The notes: generated by a model from the letters alone, not told the origin. 64,000 nucleotides of DNA from Amyelois transitella (GCF_032362555.1 NC_083516.1:2567001-2631000), one strand, 5' to 3'. Shown: positions 37,201-50,200, counted from the stretch's first letter. Numbers and translations: made by a program.

Positions 37201-40200
37201 CCCGGAACCGAAGGAAGACGGAAGACGCGAGAAGAATAACTTATTTTATTTTAATGTGAACAGTTAATTTCTGATGCTAATTAAAAGATAACATCATATA
37301 AAAGGAACGCTATCCATACTAATTCGTATTGAATAATAGGTGTGAAATTAAATCCTACTACTAATATAAAGGCGAAAGTTTGTATGGATGTATGGATGTT
37401 TGTTACTCTTTCACGCAAAAACTACTGAACCGATTACCATGAAATTTGGTATGTAGGTAGCTGAAGACCCAGAATAACACATAGGCTACTTTTTATCCCA
37501 GAGTTCTCGCGGGATTGATAGGGTTTCCATGCGGACGAAGTCGCGGGCGGCCTCTAGTTTACTTCATAATAGGGGTATTTAGATACAAATATTTAGATAA
37601 AATAACATTAGATAAGCACAATATGCTTAAAATATTAAGCATATCTAGGTAGTTAACTAACTAAACAGTGATTTTTTAGTGATCGAAAATATATTATCAG
37701 ATATTTATCCATGCCAATATATCATTTGGATTAATAAAACAGTTTAAATGGAATGGATCTAACGTATTTTGAAGCTAAAAAGCCAGTCTCCAGAGTTAAA
37801 ACTCTGGGAAAACGCAAAAATGGAATAGATCGAGATATTTAAAAAAAAATGTAGTTTAATTCCTTTATTTTCTTCTTCCAGTGGCAAACGCGGTCTATCT
37901 TTAGAGAGACTGTCAACCCGCGCAAGATTCTACGCGTACGCAGCTTATGCTTTCGGCGTCCCCACAGCACTGACCACCCTACTGGCTGCTCTGGAATTCT
38001 CCGGACTACCACCGCATCCCTGGCTACCGTTGTTGAGACATCAAGGATGTTTCCTATACGGTAAGAGAAAGATTAAATAATTTGCACGAAAATATGTATC
38101 CTATTATGTAAATGAAAAACTTATTTCAAACCCCATGGAAACGAAGTTGCGGTCGCGGCTAGTGTATTAATAAGTTCATCTGAACAATGAATCTTAATAA
38201 ATTCAGATGTGTATGGGATTTGATCAATGGATCAAATTAAATTTTTTATTATCTCTTCAAACTTATAATAGCCTTTTCTTCTCATCAATCTCAATAAAAA
38301 TAAGTAACATATAAGAAATCACTACACACTTAGTGTGTAAATCATAAAAACACTAAGTATTTTACACAAACCCTAAGTTATGGTTTTATTAAGTGGTTCT
38401 TCCATAAAACATCTTAAAATCTTACATCGATCAATGTAATATCATTTTTCCTTCAAATGTTTACAACGACACAAAATTATTACAAATTCTCTTTTGAATA
38501 TTTTCAGGAAACGCCCGCATGATCTACCTTTACGGCCCCGTGGTGATCCTCTGCATCATCAACCTGATCTTCTTCGTGCTGACCGCGATCAAGATCGTCC
38601 AGATCAAGAAACAGACGGCCGTTCTGAAGTCCAAGGAGAGCTCCACCCACGACACCCAGAGAAATGACAAACAGAGGTGGGTTTATTTCATTTACTTACA
38701 GTTATCACGACTGGAATATAGTAAGTTTGTTTGACTAATTTCTTATAAGAATTACTTGCTTGTTATATAGCTTTTTGTAAACTCAAGTTTCTTTTGAATA
38801 ATAATTGCGAATGAAAACACAATAGTTAATAAATCATTTATTTCGAAATATCAAACGAAAAATTGGATCTTAAAATTGATAACTACATACATAAACAAAA
38901 TGAGCAGAATTTTGGTGTCTTCGATTACCTAAGTATGCCAAACACATTACTTTTTCTACTGATAATACCTATCTCAAATGCATTACTATTAGTATATATT
39001 GGTGATACTGTAATGCATGAAATTGTAGAAAAAGTTTATGAGCAGTCAGATAAAATAAAATATACATTAATGGAATTCCGATTAGATGAGCTCAATGTTT
39101 ACTTGCCCTCGATTTTGACAGAACTCATAGTTCGATGATGTGCATATTTCTATTGGCCTCTGTTTAAATATAGTTATATCTTAAGTTATACGAAATATTT
39201 TGTTTTCTTTCCAAGAACCCGAAACGAGAACGTGTAAGTAAACCTTAAACACCTCAGAGCAACAACTAAAATTGATGAGCAACGTGGTAAGCCGTCGTAT
39301 CGTATGCCAGCACCTCACAAGATTCAGAGAAACGACAGAAACACTTTGTAAACTGGGAATCACAAAATGTTGTCCAATAGATAAACACCTATCCTTTACA
39401 GCATCACCAACAATACGGGTTAAAACGAAAAAATTTAAATGTGAATGATCAATTTGATCAATCTTAGATTTTTATGTTATTCTTGATTAAGGTAATCCAG
39501 GTAGGTATTTGTCGAATTTAAGACGACAAATAACAAAAGAGCTTTCTCTAATCCCCAGAGATACCTGCAAGCATAACAACCGAACATTTAATACAAATAT
39601 AAAAAATAATATAACCTAACCATCACATTTAGCTGATAATACCTTGGTGATTTCATGGTTCTTATTGGGGATAACATGAAATATAAAAATCGACCTGTGA
39701 ATGCGTGCCTGCAAACTCACCTATTGCACGATTTTCTGTCAAATAAACGTAAAGCTTCATTCTTTATTTTTCAGACTATTATTATACATCAAACTGTTCA
39801 TCGTGATGGGCATCAATTGGATACTAGAAGTGATCAGCGCTATCTACCCTGAGTTGGAAAACTTCTGGAAGATCACTGACGCTTACAATGTCCTCATTGG
39901 TGTGACTATCTTCTTAATTTTCGTCTGCAAGAGGAAAATTTTCCGACTGATCAAGAAAAGGTATGTTTTGAATTTCTCTATTTTATCTATTTGTTATATG
40001 TGTGTCTAGATTAACACACTTCATTTTTGTGACTGATTCAGATTTATCCCATGTAATTGGCTTGGTAGAAAAATGATGATATCACAAGGAATCGACTTAA
40101 GTTTACGAAGAATAAATTAAGTTTAACTTGAGGTTTTAATAACTGATCTGGGCACTAAAAATGTTACATCAAATGCATTATTTACAAACATAACAGATGG

Positions 40201-40478
40201 AACAGAATCTGGATATGAGCCACAGAGATGAAGTATCTAATATTTTCAAACAATGTATAAGTAATGTTCCTTCTGTGCCCAGGCTTAGAGATAGAGCTCA
40301 TCAAAACAAGAATGATAATGACAATAATATGAACCAGTTAGATAACAAACAACTGTCACATTGGAGACATCCAAAAGACCCAAGAAGAAGTATTGACACC
40401 GTACGATCGTACTGCCCTGACACTGATAGCATAAAAAATAATCAAGTCGTACATTTGGAGAAAAACGTCGAAATTTAA
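25266..40478 (+). CDS. Methuselah-like GPCR gene A, 8 exons
   Basis: Exons 25266-25712, 28700-28880, 29871-30062, 33532-33610, 37882-38060, 38508-38676, 39775-39960 and 40226-40478 join in phase to 561 residues. Order of parts: signal peptide (1-18), ectodomain N-half with Asp-Ile-Ser and ICSKKICVQKCCP, ectodomain C-half (DGRLYIDLPN..YCVDTF..LVCF), TM1-TM2 with ELRNLHGRVLMAY between, TM3 with NVMCFDIWWTF, TM4 and loop, TM5, TM6 with GINWILEV, TM7, then a hydrophilic tail. The family comprises plasma-membrane peptide receptors of insects linked to stress resistance and lifespan; the ligand here is unknown. The last acceptor is uncertain: joining at 40197 would stop after six residues (TGA 40216-40218), giving 484 residues. 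Large introns are filled with repeats. It lies tail-to-tail with gene B. Confidence 0.87.
26468..26625 (+). repeat. Chimera of LINE family B tail and repeat A right end
   Basis: ATGAAGAAAGTTATGAATGA .. TATGCAGGGATCATAGCC (family B) runs into TCTTTCAAGACTGTTGGCTC .. GCAAGGGATATAGAAG (repeat A). Confidence 0.55.
28255..28387 (+). repeat. Interspersed repeat A, internally deleted copy
   Basis: The left end (GTGCCCGGCACCTATAG to CCCGTGGATGTCGTA) is joined directly to the right end (GACTGTTGACTCTGTCTACG .. GACGTGACTAGG), losing about 130 bp. Confidence 0.7.
29036..29297 (+). repeat. Interspersed repeat A, full copy with ATGT tail
   Basis: GCCGTGTGGTTCCCGGCACC .. GGGATATAGACGTGACCATA (TGTA)n. In the gene A intron 28880-29871. 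Confidence 0.8.
29305..29470 (+). repeat. Retroelement F fragment
   Basis: TCGGGATTTCGGAAAATCCT, TAGTCCACCCCTAGACTATA, GTCTAGACCCAGCGGTACGG. Confidence 0.55.
29619..29843 (-). repeat. Interspersed repeat A, reverse copy
   Basis: CCAACAGTCTTGTAAAGACT .. GCCGGGAACCACACGGCAC, ending about 28 bp before exon 29871. Confidence 0.75.
30341..30490 (-). repeat. LINE family B 3' end
   Basis: AAAATCACGTCTCTCTCCCA .. TATAACTCTCTTCATGCAAG. Directly upstream of a reverse repeat A copy. Confidence 0.6.
30512..30745 (-). repeat. Interspersed repeat A, reverse copy
   Basis: AGTCACGTCTATATCCCTTG .. GGTGCCAGGAACCACACGGC. Confidence 0.75.
31622..31780 (-). repeat. Retroelement D 3' end with GATA tail
   Basis: GATAGATAGATTGATAAACT .. 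GGCGGACTTATCGCTAATGC, reverse. In the gene A intron 30062-33532. Confidence 0.65.
33276..33400 (+). repeat. 25-bp minisatellite, 5 units
   Basis: Five head-to-tail units of TAATAAAAATGTATTCGGGT plus TGGTT. The first four are identical and the last ends GGGA. It lies 130 bp before exon 33532 of gene A. Confidence 0.95.
33703..33845 (+). repeat. Retroelement G fragment (AACTGATTTTCATGAAA type)
   Basis: AACGCAAAAATTACTGAACT then GATTTTCATGAAACTGCAG and a GACGAAGTAG end, a degenerate copy of the repeat at 37370. Confidence 0.5.
34499..34765 (+). repeat. Retroelement 3' end with GCCCGCGACTTCGTCCGCG motif
   Basis: CTAGCTGTGCCCGCGACTTC at the left and TTATAATATTAGTATAGATA at the right, a common lepidopteran retroelement end. 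In the gene A intron 33610-37882. Confidence 0.6.
35290..35990 (-). pseudogene. Non-LTR retrotransposon reverse-transcriptase C-terminal fragment
   Basis: The - strand from about 35940 reads PLLIGTEVVERVHKFTYLGS..GGTEEDITSRIAKARATF, the late reverse-transcriptase region. After stops and a frame change near 35740-35800, an open frame 35719-35300 continues TVLLYRCETW..RRIIGVYWPEKI..KWNWIGHTPRRDPEHI..GKRKRGRPKQTWRRT and ends AGWRRTVDALCPS, typical of the C-terminal end of such LINE polyproteins. It is 5'-truncated and inactive. It sits in the 33610-37882 intron of Methuselah gene A. Confidence 0.8.
37370..37562 (+). repeat. Retroelement G copy
   Basis: AAAGGCGAAAGTTTGTATGG .. ACGCAAAAACTACTGAACCG .. 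ATGCGGACGAAGTCGCGGGC. Same family as 33703 and 62280. Confidence 0.65.
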
Positions 40479-40600
40479 ACATCCTTTCTAGAAAATATAG
40501 TATTTAAAAAAATATATTTACTGAAAATATAATTAAACCTATTTTTAAACACAAAAACTTGCATTTAAAAATAAAAGACTATTTCATTACACAATATTAC
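40479..40600 (+). other. 3' UTR start of Methuselah-like gene A
   Basis: Non-coding AT-rich sequence after TAA at 40476-40478. An AATAAA hexamer at 40570-40575 is a plausible poly(A) signal. Confidence 0.4.
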
Positions 40601-43600
40601 ACATTATAATAATAGTATGATATTGTCTAATATAAGACGTTTTATCAAATACCAAAAATTTATACTGGGACTATCGAATATGAAGAAACAGATCAATAAT
40701 ATGATATTAATAATGAAATTATTGGAAGAAGTACTAGAGTGGATAAATAATCTACAGATGGAAACTTTGGTGTTATTGCTGCATAAAGAGGTACAGAAAT
40801 CTGATTCCGTGATTTTGAATTTTTAACAACACCTATATAACTTATTTTTAAAGTGATATTGCACACTAATGAAATATTAATTGTAACCAATAAAGCACAA
40901 GAAAGTATAGAAGGAAATGATTGGGCACTGAATGCTTAAGAGCTTACTAAAATGTAACAAGTGCAAGATAAATTGGCACCAATAAAGAAAAATTTAGTTA
41001 GAAACACAAATCTTTTTTACACATTAACTTGTGTAGGTAAATTGTAACGGCGTTTGGGCAATTTAGATGATGTTAATATTTTCCTGGTCTCATTGCACTA
41101 ATAAATGAACATAGCTTTAACTTCACAATTACTTATAAGTATACTAACATCATTCTCGTTAAACCTGCAAAATTATTTTTCGAAAAATTGTTATCATTAT
41201 GTATAGTTTAAATTATTTTTAGTCTCCAAACTTCCAATAGATAGGATATCGTACATAAATAGACTTGTAAGAAATAAAAAACTATCTACTTCGTTCTAGA
41301 CTTGGGTTGGGACTACATCAAAATCAATTAAGTGGAAGGGACTTGCAACCACGACGGCAACTTATTTCATGATCAGTTATCTGAGAGTATGTATTGAAGC
41401 GCTTATGTCCTGTCCTAATAAGCCAAATTTATGTTCTGCTGTGCTGTTTGTTATCACTTTATAGTGCTGGATTGTCTAAAAACCTAAATCACTCCGAATT
41501 AAGGAAATTCTTCATTGAATTTTATGTACCCCGTCACTTCTTTCTCTGTTTATTCAGAATAAAATCAAATCTACACAAAAATATTCTTCGTGTTTTAAAC
41601 GGATTGACAAATCAAATTACAAGATAATTATGAAGAATCGTTAGAAACTGTTCGAAGAATTTTCACCTTAAGCTTCTCTAGAAAGAAAAAAATATTATAT
41701 CGAAGTATACACAGGAGTTTATTATAATACCTCTTTTATCTCTCCCAACACAAGTGACTGTTCAGTTTTATGTCTGTCCTACGTCTACTCCTACGATATC
41801 GATTACAAGGCTTTAATTTCCTTGTCAACGTGTGTGACTAACGTATATTTGCGACTTTTCATTGTTTTTATCAACATTAACACAATTTCGAGCCGAAAAA
41901 GATTAGAATTTTATATATTATTTAGCGATTTAAATGATTTTATCTTCATCACGAAACTATTTAACATTACCTATCTCTCACACTTTAGAGATATTTTTTT
42001 AATAATAAGCTTTGCGATAAGTACTGTCGCTGTAAAATGCAACAACTAGCAAAGTATATCAGATAAGGCATCTGAGAGACAGAGTAAGAGTCATAAGTAC
42101 AACTAATAATTATTATACGAACGCTTTGCCAACTTAAAGAAATGTGTTAACAAAGTAACTTACACCGAATTACCATTTCACTATACTAATAATAAAATGC
42201 CTATTTTAATATAGATACAAACAGGTGAAAGGGGAACCCATGTCAAGGACGCAGACCACGGTCTCTTCGCGAACCATGTCGACGAAGGAAGACTTCCAGA
42301 TGGGATCCATAAAGATCCACAACAAATAAGAAGAGTAGATATACAAAACTCGGAAGTATAATTTGAACCAAAATGGCAAGGATCTGTAAAGGAGTTATAG
42401 TCACCAGACATATCAATTCTTGCGTTTGACAACTGTATGGTATCGGAGAAGATTCACACTAAATAAGAATTCCATCAACACTAGAGAGTATAATTTGAAC
42501 AAAAATGACGGAAGCCTGTAAACAACCTTTAGTCGCCAGACATTCTCTCGCATTTCAATTGACGACTTTATGGGATCTGTGAAGATTCAAATAAGAATTC
42601 TATACAACACACCGAATTAAAGTTTTACCAAAATGGCGACAGCCCGCGCAGCAGCTATAGTCGTTACATCATGTCGAATGGCAGCTGCTGTGAATCTGTG
42701 ACTGTGATACCTAAGTCTTTTTATATTACAGACATCGTGATTACTTGCAGCACTTTTTTTTGTTAGTTTTTTGACTTAATAAATAATCATTTTTGATAAA
42801 TAATGTTTTACAAAAAAATTTAAGGTTCCATTCCATAACACCGATTTAGTTTTTTTAATTTACCAAAGATCGCCGTAGAGTTTAATGATCCCTCTTTGAA
42901 CTTCGTACATGATAAAATCGTTAGAAAGATAATGGAACAAATGAATAATATTAACTATTTAATTATGACAAATGTATCTGATGAATTATAAGCCAACGAA
43001 ACGGTTAAAATATATTTGAAATGACTACTTATGTATGTGTATTGTCGTGTGTAATTATAAGATTTTCACTAGCTAAAAGAATACTCATAGAAATTATTTA
43101 CCTCAAATGCATCGATTTTATAATAAGCATTAAAGTTCTGAAGATAGCTAAGTACAAAATTAATAATAAATTACCTCATTAGTGTAACTACTTATTAAAG
43201 GTATTAATTACAATTATAAATGTGTATCTTAAAATGTTTATGCAGCATTACACAATGCTATGCAAATAGAAGTTGAAAGTGTAACGTACTAATAAAATTA
43301 TTATTTTACTAAAACATTACTTCGAATCATCAAAGGTGTCGGATTAATGTTTTATTAAGTATAATAAAAATAAGCTTACATTGTACTGTACATATCGTTT
43401 AGGTAAGAATATTTGTGTAGTTATCGCACTAGTCTTAAGTGAATTGTGCACATCATAAACGTAGTACCTACGTGTCTTTTTTTATAGATGGTCGGATTAA
43501 ATACAGAGGATTAATATATCTACTTTTGATTTAGTATTTTTTCTTCGAAGCTAAAGGAATGAAAAAAAACGGGACCATTATTATCCTATTTTTATTAAAA

Positions 43601-44064
43601 TTCTAGTCGTTTAGGTAACTATGAATGTAATTTTATCTTGTATAGTAATAAAAGTCTTAGCTGTAAAAAGTTAATTTTTATTTACCTATCCTTATCACAT
43701 AAGATCTTATTCCTATATCTCAAAGATTATCATCATCTAATGCAGATTATTAACTAAATTAAACCCTTACTTCTAATTAATTGTAGTACTTATTAGTTAT
43801 TCAAAACTTCGTTCAACATTTAGGTACGGACGCCACCTCAGAAAGCTCTGTGAATGAGTATTTAGTGCACTAGCTTCAACCAGCGGCTCCGCTCTATAAG
43901 ACCTCTAATCTACTCCTACTAAAGGCCTTCCGAGCTCAAAATACAAAAAAAAAATTCCATCGAATCTGTTTAGAGATATCTCAATCTTATTTCAAAACAT
44001 TGACATAACCTGGTCAAACCAAGACTATTAGATCTTGGATTATTACGGTGTTAAAGCTAGTACC
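40601..44064. other. Intergenic region between convergent Methuselah genes
   Basis: No conserved ORF recognised. The notable content is the 117-136-bp tandem repeat at 42301-42700; the rest is AT-rich with scattered stops. Confidence 0.5.
42301..42700 (+). repeat. Diverged tandem repeat, about 117-136-bp units, three copies
   Basis: Units start near 42301, 42437 and 42571. Each has TGG-ATC..GAAGATTCA, then AATAAGAATTC, then AGTATAATTTGAAC-AAAATG, then ATAGTC..CAGACAT. A fourth unit starts and fades near 42690. It lies between the two convergent Methuselah genes. Confidence 0.7.
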
Positions 44065-44212
44065 ATCCCCCGAAGCATGGCACGAGCGATGTCGTTTACA
44101 CCGCGCGAAAAATAAATTATCGCTGTCCCGTTTCACTTCATAATAAAAAGCGAAACAGCGACAGTTTTTCACGCGATTAAAAAGGCGTCACGCGTGCCAT
44201 TCTACGGGGGCC
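44065..44212. repeat. Palindromic MITE family, copy 3
   Basis: Both arms are present: CCGCGCGAAAAATAAATTAT and CGCTGTCCCGTTTCAC, then centre TTCATAATAAA, then AGCGAAACAGCGACAGTTTT and GGCGTCACGCGTGCC. It lies just downstream of the stop of Methuselah gene B. Confidence 0.65.
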
Positions 44213-44241
44213 AGTTGGGTTTTGACGTTATTGACATAAAA

Positions 44242-47200
44242 TTACACCGTCCCTTTGGGATTGCTAGAGATCTGTGTGGCGTCCTGGCTGGTGTTAGACA
44301 CTGTGGTGGCGGAGGAACGGCTCTTGGAGTATGGCGACCAATGGCCGCGTCGACAGCATTGTAACCTACGCATGAAACAAACGTGAGGGAATTATGTTTG
44401 AGAAAATATCGTATAAGTTCGTCCTGCATGTAGATCTCTATAAAGTGAAAAACTAGGGAAAATATTAATTTGACGTTTTCCCAGAGATTATGTCGTCGAA
44501 ACTCAAGAGTCTACAGATATTTTAAGAAACTAGGGTCTTCAATGGGGATTTTTAATGATAATCTCAGGTGAAAACCTTACTTCGGTTATTAGGACTGTAA
44601 AATACATGGATTTATGAACAGTTTCCTATTTCAATAAAAAAGTATAATTAATCATTATCGGTATTGAACATATTTTGCATCTAAAAATATCACATGACCA
44701 AAAATACCTTCTCAATGAAAATGTTTCAATTCATGATAAAAAGAAAGTTAGATAATAAATAAATAAAACAAACTTTATGTAACTCACTCTTCGACCAGTC
44801 TCTTCAGAATCTTCTTTTTGCAGACAAAGATTAGGAAGATGGAGACGCCAATAAGCATGTTGTAAGCGTCGGTGATGTACCACACTCGTAGTTCTGGCTT
44901 GAACGAGCTGACCACTTCCAGTACCCAGTTTAGGCCCATCAGAATCGATAGCTTCAGATACACCATAAGTCTGAATGAAAATAATGGTGATATAAATTGC
45001 ATTATCCTACAAGAGTCCTTTATGCTTAAATATTTAAACGTAATAAAGTTCATTATATATAAAGCGCCGATATACGTTCAAGATATAAAAAATGTAGCTC
45101 TAAATTTGGCCAGTATTTATCAGTTTGCAAAATTTATATTTATAAATCACGCCTCTTTCCCTTAGGGGTAGGCAGAGACTACATCTTTCCACTTGCCAAG
45201 ATCCCTACATTCTTTTTTCGCTTTATAAAATTCAGGATGCTCTTCAACGTAAAAAATGTGAAAAATTAAAAAGCACATAAGTACATATATATATTAACGC
45301 CTCCTTTCCGGAGGATCAGGCAGAAACTATACCTAATAAATAAATAACTTACTCCAAATTCAAAAGTTAATGGTGTTCACACAACATTGTTCTGAGCCCA
45401 TTATTGCTTTTAAATATTACAACCTTTTTCTTTCGAAATAACCTCTTCTTTCCCTTCGCAAAACTTTTACACTCAAACTCCTACTACTTCTCGATTTTCT
45501 CTAAATTTACTACATCCACCCCGCAAACTTCTAATTAAATAAAGATGATTATATACCTGTGTCGTTGCGACCGGTGGGCCGCAGGGGTGCCAGCTGCGGC
45601 AGAGTCCAGCACTGCGGTTCCCCGACTCAGGCGCCAGATGTTGAAGGCGGTCATGAGGAAGAACACCCAGTTGAACAGATTCATGATCAACATCGGCACG
45701 TACAAATACAGTAGCTTCTGGCCCTCTGCGTAAGTGAATTAATTTATTTTATAGTAGGGCAAAACTTGGTTTCTTCGTGATAGTTTGGTTTTTGACCTAT
45801 AAAATTGTATTAACTCATCATATAATTATCAAAAATTGCTATAGAAGAGAGGATAGCAGTTACCTTGATAATACAAACTAAAAATATGGATAATACTATG
45901 ATTAAACAACATACATACATTTATTTATTCAGTTTCTAAAATCAGTTATTTAGGTAATACTTGAGTAATGATGTGATAGAGATTTGGTTAAGCTGTGATG
46001 GTTATCAAGTGATAAATAAAAATATATTTATTAAAAATCAAAATTATATTATTTTATGGTCTTTATGAATTAGACATATACTTCTTACATACTAAAGTAT
46101 GGCAAGTTAAACCAAAACCAATTTCTTGCATTTTATTAATGTAATTTAAAAGATCAAGCTCAAGTTGGGATGGCAATATAAAGGGTTTGCCACGTTTCAG
46201 TTGAGATGCTAATCTAGGTTCTTGGTGATAGCGAGTATAATATGATTTTAAATTGCTCCATGGGATACAAAACTTTTTGCAGCCTTGTACACTGTGCTTC
46301 CATTGTTTATTTCTAATATAGCTGCTTTTATACTGGAAGAATTGTAAGGTTTCATTTTTTTGGTAGAATTGTCAATTTTCTCCTTTAAATTTTTCTTCTT
46401 GGATTTGTTCAGTTAGTAAAAGAAAAGACAATTAGATAACCTACAAATAGCTTTCGCAGCCTGGCGTAAGCAAGACTAATAAGAGTATTCTATGTCTTTT
46501 TCAGAACACATTTCATTTCATGAAGATCGGTCTAGTGATTTAAAGAGCAAACAAATAAACTTATTGTGTATTTTAATATTCAGCACATTGTATTTTTCCA
46601 CTTGTCACACTTAAACACTAGAGCATCTTCTTGCTAAAACACGACCATTACGACATTTTTAAATCTGTTATTTTGATTCTCTCTCATTCTTAAGTGTTCC
46701 CTCAGCCAACTCTGTGGATGTCACTGTCTTCCACATTGTCAATTCAATTATTCCTAGTTAGGTATCTAACACATAGCATGAGAGTGTTGGTGGATAGTTC
46801 ACTCTCTAAAAAACCACAACTGAACATCAAATCTAGTTTTTCAACCAGAAAAAAGCTGGCTTACCTTCGAGGAAACATCCTTTCAGTGGAATCTGAGGGG
46901 TCACGAACCACGGCACGTGTCTCATGTCAGCGTTGTTGATGACTGCCAAGAAAATGGACATGGCCAAGGGTACTCCGAACGCGTACAGGCAGTACATGCA
47001 AAATTTAAACGTCTCCCCGCGACGATGTATGGGACGGGCCTTTGCGTAACCTCTGAAAAAAAAGAAGATTTTTTAAAGGGAGTGTTTTTAAACCATGACC
47101 TAATATAGACCAAAATTTGACGGCCTCTGTGGCGCAGCGGTAGTGTGCTTGTCTGTGACACCAGAGGTCCCAGGTTCGAATCCCGGCCAGGGCATGATAA

Positions 47201-50200
47201 GAAACGAACTTTCTCTGATTGGCCTGGTTCTTGGATGTGTATCTATATAAGTATTTATTAATAATATAGTATCGTTGAGTTAGTATCTCGTAACACAAGT
47301 TCCGTACTTACTACGAGGCTAACTCAATCTGTGTAATTTGTCCCGTGTATATTTATATTTGTGGATTAGGTTCTCCTGCAATGGTTGCGGAGATCAGACA
47401 AAAGTCGCTTCATGTAATAACCTGACTTACCCAAACCAGGATCATGATCATAAGGCGCACCCCGGGATCCTCTTCAGAAAGGTGAGGATGTAACTGGGAT
47501 TTACGACAGAAGGACGATGAAGAGGTATTGTTGCGAAATACTTAACTAACAATAAAGATTTGATTATTAAATACAGTCAATTGACAAGAACATCAAAAGA
47601 CAAAACGAAACGATATTAAATGTAAAACGTAATGTAAAGTATGTAAGTGAATAAAATTTACCTGAAAGTCCACCAGATATCGTAAGACATGACGTTCATC
47701 CAGCAGAAACTCGCAATGAAGGAATAATATACAGAAAGTGCTGAAACAAGAATTTTTATGATTTACACAACACAATAACCTAGATTATATATAATAAACA
47801 AAATTTATACAATCTCACAAAATAATAGCAAAAAATTAAAAGCGACCTATTCCAAGCTTCCTTAGAATAAGAGAAAAACAATGGACGGAAATAATTGTAC
47901 ATAATCGTTTATTTTTGTTGATCGTCACTTTTAAATTCATGAGAATGTAGAGCGAATAAAACAGTACTTATGTATTATAGAAATAGGTATTATGACATCT
48001 AATATTTAATTTTGCTATTTTTTCTCGTAGCTGTAAATTAATTTTAAATGTATTTTTTTTAAAGAAGACTTATAAAGATTATTTACTCCTATTTCAGTCT
48101 CAAAATAAATAGAATAAATCTATTCTTTTACCCAAGTTAAAGTAAGTATACTTACTAAGCCCCAAGCAGTAATTGACGTCCAGCTCGTTCTGCTGTATAA
48201 CGACGAGCAACATAAAAGCCATGAGGAGGCTCGCCACGTACGCCATGAGGACCTTCCCGCAGAGGTTGCGAAGCTCCCGAAGGAGGGAGTACACGATCAG
48301 CACCAGGATTAGGAAGACGCAGGATATTATCATGCCTAAAAGGATATAAATTTAAAAGACACAAGATTTGGTATAGAATCATAGGAACATTTGGAGCAGA
48401 TTGCAGATGCTTGTTTAAAGTAGTGGTAATGAGACGTTATGCGTTTCGCCCTATGAAGTTTTCGTCTCAAAGGGACTACGCCAAAACGCAGACAAAAAGT
48501 GCCGATGTGAAACCGCGGAAAAAGCTATATGTAATTTTCAAACATTTGACAAAAATTACGAGTGAAGACGCAGGCATACCTAAGATAGATACATTTTATT
48601 ACCAGTGGTCATGTAAACGTTGGCTTCTGTCAAATCTTCCATCTCCAAATAAGCCCATATGTGGATCTTTGTTCCCGGAGAAATATAATCTATGCAATAA
48701 TTGGAAGGTTGTAGTTGTATCCACCTCTGAAAGGCATTGGGTAACTCCAAAAACATTGAACGGTCCTGAAATAAAAATATTAAATTAGGATTTTTTTTAT
48801 AAAGAGACGTGATTTTATATACTCGTATAAACTAGAGGACACTTGTGGCTCCGCCCGTTAAAAACCCCGTCAGTTGCCGTTCCCGCGGGAATTTCGAGAA
48901 ATCCTCTCTCAGGGTGCACTAGATCAAATAAGGTACAGTTGTTTGCGCTGCACGTTTAGTCAGGCAGTCAGTCAGTCACTTGAAGGAGCTAAAGGGTTTT
49001 ATATATGTTTTCTTCTGACTTATAAGCGCGAGGGAAACCACGAGCAAAAGCTAGTTAATTTAAAAAATGATTACTAATTCCTTTTAATTACCTACTCAAT
49101 ACACACACATATAGGTATGTATATGCAGCTACTGTGGTCTACTATCAATTTGACGACGTAAATTACTTGTAAGCTCTTGTAATTCTAATTCTGTGTATTT
49201 GTTATTGACGCATGTTTATTATTTTATTATATCAAATACATTTATACTTTTAAGGTTTCATTGTTTACTAGAATTAGACAAGTAGCGGGAATATCATGAC
49301 TAATAATACAAACGGCCACTTTATGTTAATCCATCACCATTTGGAGCAATCCCTCGGTCATGTAGCCAGATACCTATGTACATACACTAGTTTGACTTCT
49401 AACCAAAGCTCTTCAGAAACATTGTGAGGAAACTTGCATTTTCAGGCAACTAGATGTATATATTCGTGACCTTATAATAAGTTAAGGCTATCCTGCACAG
49501 GTTTCAGAAGTCAGACATGTTGTAAAAACATGACTAGGTTAACTATTTGGTTTCGAAATCGTGGTCAGCAGCGCACCAACCACGGGCCTTCAGAGCGGAC
49601 GCGACCGGGACAGGTTTCTCCTCATCGTGAGGGCATCAGTTAGAAATAGAACTAAGATAATAGATACATAACTCGGAAACAGACAAACAGGCATTGGAGG
49701 ATTTGAACCTGTGCCACCATGTGCGCTTATTCTTATTAAAAATAAATATCGGACAAACAGCAAACTAATAGGAAAATTAACTACTTGTATTATGCTAACA
49801 ATAATTAAGCGGTGACCTTATCACCACAGTGAGTCATTCTCACGCACAACAAGCTTTAATAATTACTTCTGAAATATAAAGTAATTAATTTACCCAACAA
49901 GGTTAATTTTGAACCTTTTTATAACATTTTTGATAAGCATTGAAGAAAGAATTTGACAAAGTTTGACTGCAAGATTTTCTGCTTAGGGCCACTCCATCTT
50001 ATTGACTAGGTATTTCTTAGGAAGTCACCTAAAAGACAAAAGCACTAACAAATCATAACGCAAACAAAATTGCCGTTCAATTCAATTCAACTTGGTACCC
50101 CACAGACAAGAGTAAAAAAACTATAATAATTTTATGGCTTGTAAATTCACTTATAGCGAACCCTAGCCCTTGAAACTAAGAGAAATTAATAGCTACTCAA

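Noticed and set aside
47118..47195. A functional tRNA gene
   Set aside because: A and B boxes are present, but the sequence continues into a long conserved non-tRNA body shared with 52345-52585 and does not close a normal acceptor stem; it is a SINE.
48411..48788. 125-codon + strand ORF
   Set aside because: Antisense shadow of the second exon of Methuselah gene B, which has correct splice sites and the YCID motif.
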